Assembly: GCF_034262375.1 (NCBI RefSeq)
Contig: NZ_CP139558.1
Location: 5,766,001-5,830,000, forward strand
Source: Mucilaginibacter sabulilitoris
GTDB taxonomy: Bacteria > Bacteroidota > Bacteroidia > Sphingobacteriales > Sphingobacteriaceae
Length of the DNA: 64,000 bases
Direction: 5' to 3'
Shown: piece by piece, positions 1 through 8,954 of the stretch
How the letters are laid out: each line of letters begins with the position of its first letter
How positions within the stretch are numbered: position 1 is the first letter of the stretch
Position numbers and translations under genes: made by a program
Notes under the pieces: model-generated
Database searches by the model: none
Seen by the model: the letters and a program-made list of their open reading frames with translations, nothing else
What the model was told of the DNA's origin: nothing

Positions 1-677
1 TCTTCATAGATGCTGACCAGCAGATCTCCGTTGATAACGGTCAAATATGACTGATAGCTATTGTTTTCGTCATTTATTTTCAAACATGGCAAGTTCACTT
101 CTATATCAGAAACTGCCGCTTTACTTTCGGATTGATAAATGTTATGCAGATACTCGATGTCTACAACACGAAACTCAAATTGTATATCCTTGTCGGTCTC
201 TGAAGGAAGCTCCATTAAATTCCTGGTAGCTTTTCCGTCAGTAAGCACCATGAATCTTACTTTATGGAGTTGCTTTTTTTCGACGTATTTATAAATGTTA
301 TACGCCATAGAGTAAGCTTCTGACGTTTCTTCCATTTCTTTGTATAACCCCTCAGTGGATTTTTTATAAAAAGTCTTAAGGCGGTTAAATTTTGTCTCTA
401 TCTGTCCCTTTGTCAAAGTCTGAATTATATTGTCTTGGAAAAACTGGTGATTTAATATTGTAAGTATTTTCCTTTCATCATCATAATCATAACCGTAGGC
501 CTCAATACCTTTTTTTATATATTCAGCAGGTGAGTAATTATTGGTCAGATCACCTACGCTGACAAGGTCTTCACAGACAATTTCAAAGAACGACTGAGCC
601 TTTAAAAGTGCCCGGCTTTCCGCGTCACTCAGAATTGACTGTAAAAAGTCTTCATGGAATTCTTCAATTGATGCCAT
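1..677 (-). CDS. AIPR family protein (MZA-type defence component), 3' end outside window
   Basis: I read an open frame from the ATG at 677 to the window edge, about 225 codons with no stop, so only the N-terminal part is visible. It resembles the N-terminus of AIPR (abortive infection phage resistance) proteins: a helical start rich in acidic residues, then a conserved-looking stretch ending in YLTVINGDLLVSIYE near the edge, which matches the place where family members carry a similar motif before the main domain. It is the last visible gene of a minus-strand operon and starts 5 bases after the stop of the DUF4420 gene. In MZA-type loci an AIPR gene sits exactly here. The family call rests on motif resemblance plus context. 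The molecular role of AIPR proteins is not settled. Confidence 0.72.
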   Translation of the reverse strand, partial: MASIEEFHEDFLQSILSDAESRALLKAQSFFEIVCEDLVSVGDLTNNYSPAEYIKKGIEAYGYDYDDERKILTILNHQFFQDNIIQTLTKGQIETKFNRLKTFYKKSTEGLYKEMEETSEAYSMAYNIYKYVEKKQLHKVRFMVLTDGKATRNLMELPSETDKDIQFEFRVVDIEYLHNIYQSESKAAVSDIEVNLPCLKINDENNSYQSYLTVINGDLLVSIYE

Positions 678-682
678 TGTGA

Positions 683-1627
683 TCAGGTATTAAATGGTAA
701 GGGTACTTCATTCGTGACACATTTCGCTAAATCAATAGAATACTGAGCAGTCAGGATTCTGCTGTCGACACCGCTCGATAATATTTTAGGAAAATCATCT
801 GATACGAGATATGACTTACTTAAATCAAATGAATACGTAAAAAATGGGGGTTCGGTTACGCTCTGCATGTACCCATATGCCGAAAGTTTAGCCTCAAAAA
901 TATCTCGGGTTTCGTAATCCTCTTCCGGGATTAGGGCATTAACTGCATCGATCATGTCCAAAATTGAGATGCCATGGTTTGTATGTGTCAAGCCATAAAC
1001 TGACAGATATAGTGGTTTTATTTCGCAATCAAGCTGCTGCAATGAGGAAATCTTTATTATTCTTCCCTTACTGGCAATAAACGATTTGACTTCAACAAAG
1101 AATTCCGGCAGAGAAAAGTCTTTTTTATCAGAGTCGGGACCCACCCAGCTTAAAATAGATTCTTGATACCCGAATTCAGGTATCAATGAATAAACTATAA
1201 AATAGAGTTCGGTAAGCAAACCCATCTGAAGAATTTCTGTCATGGCTGTCGTATTATTTTCACGTAGAAATTTCTGCCACCTTTTAATCCTAAGATTAAT
1301 TACTGGAATCATACTGATTTCATTTGCACACTTACTGGCCATAAATACTAGGTTGGTACAGACAGAAAGAAATATTTCCCAATCGCCGTTATTAGTCAGG
1401 ATAAAATACAGTTTGCCTGATTCATCGTCTGAAACTGGAATTACTGAAATCCCTTTGATATTTTCGGCAATTTCTATATCCGTCAAGGGAAACCCGAATT
1501 TAATAAGCAGGCCATACCTGTTTTTACTGTCTGTTACCCAAAAAAAATCATGAGCTGTTTCGATATCGATCCTTCGAGAAGTATCAGGTTTCATGTGTAG
1601 CCATGGATTCTCTGCAGCTTTAGTCAT
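683..1627 (-). CDS. DUF4420-type PD-(D/E)XK motif protein of the MZA-type operon
   Basis: A 314-residue protein. Around residues 160-185 there is an acidic D/E pair followed by FFVEVKS, which fits the E-x-K core of a PD-(D/E)XK nuclease fold, and an SSLQQLD stretch follows as in DUF4420 proteins. DUF4420 proteins are standard members of Z1/AIPR defence operons and are thought to be nucleases acting on DNA; activity here is inferred. The ATG at 1627 overlaps the end of the Z1 gene by 8 bases, so the two are likely translationally coupled. The AIPR gene follows after 5 bases. There is no signal peptide or membrane segment, so it should act in the cytoplasm. Confidence 0.75.
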   Translation of the reverse strand: MTKAAENPWLHMKPDTSRRIDIETAHDFFWVTDSKNRYGLLIKFGFPLTDIEIAENIKGISVIPVSDDESGKLYFILTNNGDWEIFLSVCTNLVFMASKCANEISMIPVINLRIKRWQKFLRENNTTAMTEILQMGLLTELYFIVYSLIPEFGYQESILSWVGPDSDKKDFSLPEFFVEVKSFIASKGRIIKISSLQQLDCEIKPLYLSVYGLTHTNHGISILDMIDAVNALIPEEDYETRDIFEAKLSAYGYMQSVTEPPFFTYSFDLSKSYLVSDDFPKILSSGVDSRILTAQYSIDLAKCVTNEVPLPFNT

Positions 1628-4268
1628 CGCTTTCGCTTTCTAATTTTAAACTGTCTGTTAAATTTTTAAAATACACTGTATTAATTAAAAGCTTAGCGGG
1701 TTTTTCTTTCGTGAGAGCATCCCCGGAAAAGCTAATGCCGAATGCTGCTAATTCATCTCTGTAATTCGGATCATCTTTATCCTCAACCTGGAGGATGTGG
1801 AGCATTAGTAATGGCCGCACCCGCGCCGCCCTTGCAGCCTTACGATCATTTTTCAATGCTTTTCTAGTTTCGTCATCTTCAATTGTAATAGACTCTGATG
1901 TTCCTGAAGACACCTGCCTATTCAAAACTTCGTATGCGCCTTTATTAAGTTTAATCCTTCTGTACTGTTTTTTAATACCAATATCATTAAATACAAAATC
2001 ATCCCCATTTCCACTGTAAAGGGCAATATCCCAGTCTGTCGTGCGCTCGTCGAGGTATTTCAAAATAAAGGCAATGGGCATACGAGAAGTAAGCCCTAGT
2101 TTATCTTTATCCACCGTTTTGAATTCCTTTATGAACTTTTTAACTAAACTTTTATTTATGTTTTTCCAGACTATAGTTTTTTCATCAGTTGAAGGCTGGG
2201 GCAGTAAAACAAGTAAATCTTTGATTGCATTTATATTATGATCAATGCTTTCAGCTTCTGCACGTAAATAACTCGTTTCTTTTAAGGAGCCATCCAGCTG
2301 CATACTGTAGTAAAACTCCTGGACATTTTTCTGCTTGTTTCTGGCAGTTATCTGCAGGGCGCTGTCAGGGTTTTCTACCAAGTACAGGCCAAAATCATTG
2401 GGTGTTTTCTTATGCTCTGCCATCAGTTTAAAATCAGAAATCAGATCTTCAGTTGCCCGAATTATTTCAGCAAAGTCCCTTATTCGGTCCTGCGGCATAA
2501 ATATTTTGCATATATCTTCATACCCGGGCCGGTAACCAAACCACCGCCCCATCTGCATTAAAGTATCATAAAATACCGTATTTCTCAAAAAATAGCTGAT
2601 ACTCAGTCCTTCGACGGTAAACCCTCTGGCAAGACTTGCACCGCCGATTACAATTGCGTTGGTAACGGTATCTTTCCGATATTCGAGAGGAATCGTTTTT
2701 TTTAAGTGAACTTCTCTGACAACAACCGTTTCTATATAAGCTGGAAGCTCGGCGAGTAACTGGTCCCATGAAAATTCAATTTCTGAAAGATGCATGTCAA
2801 ATGATGTTTTAAGGTCACGAATTGTTTCACTTTGATCTAATGCATCGAAAAGCTTTGAATACGAAACAACATCCTTTTTTATTTTTTCTTTCAGATATTC
2901 TTCAGTCAGCGTAGCAAGATTTTTATGTACATCTGTAAATCTCGTCGCATGAATCAGCATACTGTTGTGTTTATTGCCCTGACCTCTTAATCGTCGAATA
3001 CCTATATTCAAAACAAAAAGGCGAATAGCATCAAGCAGGCTGCCGGGAAGCTCCTCCAACTTAAAGTCTTTCTTGTGATCATAAGGAATACTAAATTCAT
3101 TATCCTCGATGGGAATAAGATGCTGTTCTTCAGAATCGATAAAAATCTTACGGGCGCCGAAATAATTTGAAGGAGCGTCTAAAGCGTAGATGAAATCTTG
3201 TGGAAATAAATCGTTTCCAACATCTGTATGAGAGGCTTGATGATCTATGAATATATTAGCATAGGGTGTAGCAGTATAGGCGACATACGCAGATTTTTTA
3301 AACAAACTAAGCAGTTTCCTTAGTCTTAAATTTATGGCAGTCGGATCCTCTTTCTCTTTTGTATTAATTGACGCATAATCGGACTCATCATCAATAACAA
3401 GCATCGCATGATCTATATCGTTTCCCTTGTACTGCATTTCAAGCCAGTCAATTACGTTCTTTAACGTACTTGTATTTTTCTTAATAACCAATAATATGGG
3501 AACACTAACCGTATCAAAGTTAATACCGTGAGCCAGGCGGTCAGCATCCTGCTTATTAAAATCTCTTTCTACCGTTGTCAGACTATACGGCATCGACTCC
3601 CTTCGAGTGTTTCCAATTCCTGCACCAACCTGAGATCCCTTGTGCTGACCGATGAATGATTCATTCAGCCGCTCTTGAGTCTGATCTCTCAGATTATTTA
3701 TGCCGCCCGCAATAACGACAATGAACTTATATCCAGCATCGGCGGCTTTGCAGATCAATGAAGAGTAATTCCCGGTTTTTCCAGACTGTACGTGTCCGAC
3801 TACCATCCCATAACGATTGAAATCGCTTTTCGTAGGATTTTCGAGGTTATTCATCACGAGATCAGTATCCGTGTCAATAGTTTTGACCACCTCAGGAGGT
3901 AATGACCTCAGCAGGTAATTGCGCAGTCTTTCCCAATAGTAATTATCGGTTAACTGCTTTTGAATTGAAGTCCACCACAGGGTATCTCTTTTTTGCTGTT
4001 CATCGCCCTGGATTAAAATTCCATGCCTCATCTCTACATCAAAATGAATCTCAAATTCTCTTGTCATCCTGTGCCAGTCATCGATGGATAAGTTTTCATA
4101 ATCTTGTACCGAAAGAATACTGATGAGGATTTCTTTAGGGACGGAGGCAATAACATTTTTGAAATTTTCAATTTCCTGGGATATAATTGATTTCCCAAGC
4201 GGGCTGGGCGTATCATTCAGCTTGTTGTATATAAACTGTTTTACGGCCTGGTAACTATTTGTCTGCAT
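1620..4268 (-). CDS. Z1 domain-containing ATPase/helicase-like protein (MZA-type)
   Basis: An 882-residue P-loop protein. Visible motifs in order: Walker A GHVQSGKT at residues 158-165, followed by a Z1-type IVVIAGGINNLRDQTQ block; a Walker B-like DDESD at 293-297; motif III-like YTATPYAN at 331-338; and QMGRWFGYR at 572-580, a superfamily 2 motif VI-like arginine box that is diagnostic of Z1 proteins. Z1 proteins are putative nucleic-acid-dependent ATPases found in defence operons beside GHKL ATPases, DUF4420 and AIPR proteins. The start overlaps the upstream ATPase gene by 14 bases and the stop overlaps the DUF4420 gene by 8, so the three genes form one coupled unit. It is a full-length family member with all motor motifs intact. 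Confidence 0.88.
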   Translation of the reverse strand: MQTNSYQAVKQFIYNKLNDTPSPLGKSIISQEIENFKNVIASVPKEILISILSVQDYENLSIDDWHRMTREFEIHFDVEMRHGILIQGDEQQKRDTLWWTSIQKQLTDNYYWERLRNYLLRSLPPEVVKTIDTDTDLVMNNLENPTKSDFNRYGMVVGHVQSGKTGNYSSLICKAADAGYKFIVVIAGGINNLRDQTQERLNESFIGQHKGSQVGAGIGNTRRESMPYSLTTVERDFNKQDADRLAHGINFDTVSVPILLVIKKNTSTLKNVIDWLEMQYKGNDIDHAMLVIDDESDYASINTKEKEDPTAINLRLRKLLSLFKKSAYVAYTATPYANIFIDHQASHTDVGNDLFPQDFIYALDAPSNYFGARKIFIDSEEQHLIPIEDNEFSIPYDHKKDFKLEELPGSLLDAIRLFVLNIGIRRLRGQGNKHNSMLIHATRFTDVHKNLATLTEEYLKEKIKKDVVSYSKLFDALDQSETIRDLKTSFDMHLSEIEFSWDQLLAELPAYIETVVVREVHLKKTIPLEYRKDTVTNAIVIGGASLARGFTVEGLSISYFLRNTVFYDTLMQMGRWFGYRPGYEDICKIFMPQDRIRDFAEIIRATEDLISDFKLMAEHKKTPNDFGLYLVENPDSALQITARNKQKNVQEFYYSMQLDGSLKETSYLRAEAESIDHNINAIKDLLVLLPQPSTDEKTIVWKNINKSLVKKFIKEFKTVDKDKLGLTSRMPIAFILKYLDERTTDWDIALYSGNGDDFVFNDIGIKKQYRRIKLNKGAYEVLNRQVSSGTSESITIEDDETRKALKNDRKAARAARVRPLLMLHILQVEDKDDPNYRDELAAFGISFSGDALTKEKPAKLLINTVYFKNLTDSLKLESESDD

Positions 4269-5673
4269 TGCTGATAAGGTATTTTCGGTTTATGTAAATT
4301 TCTGTCTTTAGTAATTCATCAATATAAGATTGCTGCAATCCCGATGCTAATAGTCTTTCAGTTAACGCTTCAATGTCAGATTCAGAAAGCGCAGTTTGCT
4401 GTTTGATTTGATGAGGGCTGTTCTGCAGTTTAAACTGAATAGCATCAATTGGCAGGTAAGCTTGCAGGCCTTTTAAGTAAATCTGCAGTTTTTGAGATGC
4501 AACACTGGATAATTCAGATTCGAGATCCGTAAATAAAGGATGATCCTGGTTGATAGAGAAACGAAAGTCGTCATTCAGCGGTAGAATTTCCCAAAACTGG
4601 ATCACTGTTTTATCTTCGATTTTACGACCTCTTCCTGTAAAAGGTTTGGATCCAATGTCCGTTACTCTGCTTATAATTCTGCGAAGGTCAGTTTTTATGG
4701 CATCCGCAGGCCGTGCAATTGATTTCTTGATATCTATACCCCAAAGTGCATCCATGTCATTGGGGATATCAATTTTAATTCTAACCAGTTTATGTGCATC
4801 TACAATTTTATGAAGACCCCACCAGGTACCGTAGATTAATATCCTGTTCCCTCTGTACAAATAGAATCCCTGGGATTTAATATAACCTTCTTCCGTGGCA
4901 TAATACTCATATTCCTTCTGAGAAAGTTTCGAATGATGAGGCAGTATGAATGGCTGCACATTCACATCTGACGAATAGATTTTAATTTTCTCCAGTTGCA
5001 GCTGCTGTGTAGCCGGATGATTAAGATTAAAAGGATTAAATGGAAGTACCGGGTTATTATTGATTTTTATTTTAACTGTTTTTTGATCTGCCCCTTCAAG
5101 AAAACGATGAAACACCAAGGCCAGGTGTTTTCTTACCTGATCAATTATATTAGTAAGGTTGTTTTTGTCGCATCGATCAATCTGCTGCCAGCATATAAGG
5201 GTCCCGCTTTTTAGAATATTTAGTTCATTATATAGCGGGAGATGTGCGATTTCTTCTGGAGTTATAAGCAGCCATTCGTTTTTTTCAGAAATGTAATCTA
5301 AATCCCATTGGCGGCAGGAGAGGGTGTTTTCTTTTTTTGAAATAACTGTCAGCCTCCTGCATTGAGAAAAAGATGCCGTCTTTAAGCCAAGTCCAAAACG
5401 CCCCAGATCATTTTTATTTCGAATTTCTTTGGGATTTCTCGAAGCAAGTCTCATGGCCTCAACCACTTCGTTTTCGGACATTCCAGAACCATTATCTACC
5501 ATAGCGAAGACTAATTCAGGCTGTGGCACCATGGTAATCTGCAGATCATTGCAGCCAGCAGTTAGACTGTTGTCAATTAAATCGGCAACAGCAACTTCAA
5601 ATGAGTAGCCAATATCTCTAATAGATTCAATAAAGTTTCCGACATTCGGATTGACCAGTTCAGTTTTTAACAT
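4255..5673 (-). CDS. MutL-like GHKL ATPase of the MZA-type operon
   Basis: A 472-residue protein with the Bergerat (GHKL) ATP-binding fold at its N-terminus: N-box DLIDNS at residues 31-36, G1 box VDNGSGM at 59-65, and G2 box GRFGLGLKTAS at 91-101. This is the nucleotide-binding module shared by MutL, Hsp90, gyrase B and MORC proteins, which dimerise on ATP binding. The rest of the protein shows no MutL C-terminal endonuclease motif that I can see. It is the second gene of the minus-strand operon, 60 bases after vsr, and overlaps the Z1 gene by 14 bases. By position and type it is the 'M' member of a MutL-Z1-DUF-AIPR system. A general histidine-kinase-like ATPase is the alternative label. Confidence 0.85.
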   Translation of the reverse strand: MLKTELVNPNVGNFIESIRDIGYSFEVAVADLIDNSLTAGCNDLQITMVPQPELVFAMVDNGSGMSENEVVEAMRLASRNPKEIRNKNDLGRFGLGLKTASFSQCRRLTVISKKENTLSCRQWDLDYISEKNEWLLITPEEIAHLPLYNELNILKSGTLICWQQIDRCDKNNLTNIIDQVRKHLALVFHRFLEGADQKTVKIKINNNPVLPFNPFNLNHPATQQLQLEKIKIYSSDVNVQPFILPHHSKLSQKEYEYYATEEGYIKSQGFYLYRGNRILIYGTWWGLHKIVDAHKLVRIKIDIPNDMDALWGIDIKKSIARPADAIKTDLRRIISRVTDIGSKPFTGRGRKIEDKTVIQFWEILPLNDDFRFSINQDHPLFTDLESELSSVASQKLQIYLKGLQAYLPIDAIQFKLQNSPHQIKQQTALSESDIEALTERLLASGLQQSYIDELLKTEIYINRKYLISNADK

Positions 5674-5733
5674 ATTGATAATAAGGTGTCAGGTCTCGCA
5701 GGAACTGTGAAGTTAAATTTACACTATTTTATT

Positions 5734-6165
5734 CTAAATACATCGATTTTTATCGTCAAGAAGTTTTAAGAGACCAATTAAAGTTTGATCTATTTTTGTA
5801 GTTTTTAGGTCACACTCCCAAATGACTATAATTCTCCATCCAAGGCTCTGAAGTTTTTTCTCTGTATCAATATCGCGAATAAGATTTTTACTGATTTTAC
5901 CGGACCAGTATTCAATATTGGATTTAGGAATAACCGCATATTTGCAGTTTATGTGGGAATGCCAGAAACAACCATGTATAAGTATCGCTACTTTATACTT
6001 GGGTAAGACAATATCAGGTTTCCCAGGCAGTTTTTTATCGTGAAGACGAAATCTGAAGCCTTTCCCAAATAAATATTTTCTTACAAGCATTTCAGGCTTT
6101 GTATCCTTGCTACGGATTCGAGACATATTATAGCTTCTTGCTTCCTTTGAATGGGTGTCGGTCAT
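5734..6165 (-). CDS. vsr: Very short patch repair (Vsr-like) endonuclease
   Basis: A 143-residue protein with the complete set of Vsr landmarks in order: DTKPE near residue 23, PGKPDIV, the IHGCFWHSH block with Cys and His ligands, the W...K...N...D helix, and GWRIIVIWECDLK near the C-terminus. Vsr enzymes nick DNA 5' of a T:G mismatch that arises where 5-methylcytosine deaminates, and they normally accompany a Dcm-type methyltransferase. No methyltransferase gene is visible here. The gene is the first of the minus-strand operon and lies 60 bases before the MutL-like ATPase, which suggests it belongs to the defence unit. It ends within normal length for the family. Confidence 0.93.
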   Translation of the reverse strand: MTDTHSKEARSYNMSRIRSKDTKPEMLVRKYLFGKGFRFRLHDKKLPGKPDIVLPKYKVAILIHGCFWHSHINCKYAVIPKSNIEYWSGKISKNLIRDIDTEKKLQSLGWRIIVIWECDLKTTKIDQTLIGLLKLLDDKNRCI

Positions 6166-6621
6166 TAGCTTTAAATTACAACATGAATGCCAAAATTCTG
6201 ATTATTAACGGAGTGACATCGTAGGTTATCTAATTTCGAATAGGTAATATTACAAGCGGGTTAAATAAAAAGAAATACTTAGTTCTTACCTTTCAAAAGT
6301 ATGGTATCTGCAATTTGCACAATTACGGGAAACCTTATTGCCAACTAATTTGCTGTTTTTTAACGCTTTTTTGTACGCTACGAGTATTCCAGCCATGGTG
6401 TCAAAGTATACAACAGTAGAAAAATGATTAAAACCTCTACCATATAAAGTTTCAATTCATGTTGACCTGACATTGTGACAAATGTAAATTAGTATTTTGA
6501 ACTGTTAGGGAACGTGAACTTAATAGGGCTCGTTCCTTATTTAAGGATAAGCGAACACTAAATCAACTTCTCTATTTAAACAACTCAATAAAAAGTCTAA
6601 CTGTTCTAGCGACACATATAT
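6166..6621. other. Intergenic region upstream of vsr
   Basis: This 456-base AT-rich gap lies upstream of the vsr-led operon and downstream of the next minus-strand gene. I see no convincing reading frame, RNA gene or strong terminator. It should contain the promoter of the defence operon, but I found no clear TTTG / TAnnTTTG pair at acceptable spacing. Confidence 0.4.
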
Positions 6622-7347
6622 TTATGGTGTGTTCTTTAAGAAATCCAGGTACAAGCTTGAAGCATCGAAAAACGGATAGTTATCTTTTTGCAGATTAGCC
6701 TGTATCTCATTGGTAGCGAGTTCTACAGCCTTTACTATATCTTCCTTAGACAGGTCTTTGTCAGGATGATTTTCATAGTCGAAGCCAGAATATTGCCAAT
6801 TTTCACTAAGCTTTATCGCGTTGCTGAACTGTGCCGGAAAGGCTCCCGCCAGGATTTTTACCATTTTCTCGAGGGCAAAAATGAGATACGCTAAGTCCCC
6901 GATAGTTTCTGGTGTATGGTAAAACCTAGTATTCCCCAAATATATGTGATTGCCCTTTTCATCCCGATGATTGTGTGCAATAGCATGATTTCTGAACTTT
7001 CTCAATCCCTTCCATCTTTCAAGGATTCTTCGGGCCGGCCTGAGCACCTTTTTTAAACGTACAATTTCATCAAAATATTCCGGCTCGGTTTTAAGTCCTA
7101 AGTGTTGATCCCATTCATCAGTAAACGCGCAGGTTTTTAGAAGGATCTGATAAATCAGCGCCTCCCGGATGGTATCCAATGATATATTTTCTTCCGTTTC
7201 CAGATCATCAATATTATCAATCAAATTGCGATAGGTGAATAGAGCTGTAAAGTGCTGATCTATCAATACGAAAAGTGACCAGAGTGTCAGGACTGATATA
7301 TCTAATTTGCTTGGCTCGACAGAATTAGTCGATGTGTTACTGGACAT
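6622..7347 (-). CDS. Hypothetical protein with HEPN-like RNHAIAH motif
   Basis: A cytoplasmic, largely helical protein. The open frame extends up to an ATG at 7446, but I prefer the ATG at 7347 (MSSNTSTNSVEPSK...), giving about 241 residues, because the extra upstream residues look like untranslated sequence. The centre carries KFRNHAIAHNHRDEKGN, matching the R-x(4-6)-H active-site pattern of HEPN ribonucleases, within a long all-helical context (ILERWKGLRKFRNHAIAH). HEPN proteins cut RNA in toxin-antitoxin and abortive-infection systems. The location between an MZA-type operon and two other HEPN-type genes supports a defence role. I do not recognise a named family; an AbiU2-like or Cthe_2314-like HEPN is possible. 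Confidence 0.6.
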   Translation of the reverse strand: MSSNTSTNSVEPSKLDISVLTLWSLFVLIDQHFTALFTYRNLIDNIDDLETEENISLDTIREALIYQILLKTCAFTDEWDQHLGLKTEPEYFDEIVRLKKVLRPARRILERWKGLRKFRNHAIAHNHRDEKGNHIYLGNTRFYHTPETIGDLAYLIFALEKMVKILAGAFPAQFSNAIKLSENWQYSGFDYENHPDKDLSKEDIVKAVELATNEIQANLQKDNYPFFDASSLYLDFLKNTP

Positions 7348-7797
7348 GGGATTCTGCTTTTTGAATAATATTAAATAAATGTCCGATCTTACAAAATAAC
7401 CTGCCAGACCGAACAAAACGGATGATTTTTGGTATGTAAGAAGCAATTATCAACCCAATATTCGTAGGGTGATGCCAGAGCGAAACGACGACTTCGCGCC
7501 TGACTCATTCGCAGGTGCCTATCTCCGATCGCAGGTATCTCGAAAAATTGGTCAAAAGTTTCCCCCAGATAGGGGGGTACGAAGAATTATATCGCTTGGC
7601 TTTCGGAAACTATTTGCAAAAATGCCAATACGGATACCGTCTAAAATTGACCAATAATATTGTCCGGCTCCTCGACTTCATTTTACCAGTACGTTTGGAT
7701 GAAATAGAAAATCAATTGGGGCATAGAAAAGGCTGTATTATTATGTTAGTTAAGAATAAACTTGATTTCGAATACGATAATCGATTATTTTTTGAAA
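7348..7797. other. Gap with no supported gene
   Basis: About 450 bases between two minus-strand genes. A plus-strand open frame beginning with GTG at 7515 runs through most of it and then antisense into the neighbouring gene. Its first 70 residues (YLEKLVKSFPQIGGYEELY...) look protein-like, but I recognise no family and its second half overlaps a better-supported gene. It may be a fragment of an older gene. Confidence 0.3.
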
Positions 7798-8734
7798 TTA
7801 CATGCGCATTAACGGTAAAGCCGCATCAGCATAATCTCTTATTCGTTGTTGGAATATACCCATATCTGGATTTGCATATTTGCCTCCTTCGTCAATTTCA
7901 TGTGCAATCTTATTTCTCATTGGCCTCAGTTTATCCGTTAATAACCTGCCTAATGTCCATCCGATAGATTCCGGCCAAACAAATTTATTTATTTCATTTT
8001 CATCAATCTTTATCTCAGTATCCATTTTGTATTGCTTCAAATCTAAGCCTTGCCTTTTTGCATTGTCATGGGTTAGCGCTTTAAATTGATTGACAAGTGT
8101 CAAACATTTGTGAATGCATAGGAGTCGATATGGGCTACTTGTCGAATTAATCATTTCCCGATGAAAAGAAAACAAGGCAGCGATATGATCGTTATACTGT
8201 TCTACAGGCCTCAGATGTAATCGAAAAGCTTATTAAAGGTATGGGCTGAATGAATTTGGCATAACGATAGTTGGTTTCAACATCCAAACCATTGACATTT
8301 GACAGTACCAGAGGCGCATGGAATTTCCAAGATAACATGCTTAAATATGGATCTACAAGATCATGAAATATTTCTAATGCATCATGCCAAGCAACAGCAG
8401 ATATTGTACACGACACTGATGAGAGTCGTTTGAATTGATTTAGATGGACTGTGAACTTGCGCTGACTAGTTCCCTCAATTTCATAAGACTGTACTTCTGT
8501 ATCAGTAACATTTAGGAGTGAATCGCCACCCTCCAATTTTCCAGCAACGATTCGTGAGTTCCATAGAGGGGGAACACTATAGAGTGTTCCCATGACTTTA
8601 AAATCACGGCTATAATTAAAGTTTATTAACTCTCCTTTTGGATTATCCGGTATAATAGGAACTATCGTTATATTCTCCATAAAACCGACCTTCTCTGGTC
8701 TTGTAGGAAATTCAACGTTGACATCTTCAGCCAT
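7798..8734 (-). pseudogene. MauJ-like HEPN-type protein, split by a single-base frameshift
   Basis: Two adjacent minus-strand frames read as one protein of about 310 residues. The first part starts at ATG 8734 and runs through a beta-rich region to ...SFSITSEAC before a stop at 8192. Removing one base near 8205 joins it smoothly to ...VEQYNDHIAALFSFHREM..., which continues to the stop at 7798. The second half carries LRPMRNKIAHEIDEGG, an R-x4-H HEPN-like motif. The overall pattern (PYLSMLSW region, helical LLCIHKCL segment, RNKIAHE near the end) recalls MauJ-like proteins found in defence islands; this family call is a guess from memory. The frameshift is either a true inactivating mutation or a sequencing error. 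Confidence 0.6.
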
Positions 8735-8954
8735 ATTTGAGAATTTAATTTAAAGGAACTTTTTAGCTATTATCGTTAATATTAATTGTAACATTAAATT
8801 ATTGTTTTACAAGTTGATTTTAACGTGGTCAAATTTTTTAATTGTTGGTTGGGACTACTTTTCTTTCCATCAGTCGCCTTAAGAAAAGCAGCAAAAGAAA
8901 GTTGCTTTAAAAACAACTACAACAAAAGTGAGAGTGATAAATAGAGAAGGCGAA

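Noticed and set aside
7515..7967. Plus-strand open frame of 150 codons beginning with GTG
   Set aside because: Its second half is antisense to the better supported HEPN-type gene, no family is recognised, and the start is GTG without support. It could be a gene fragment at most.
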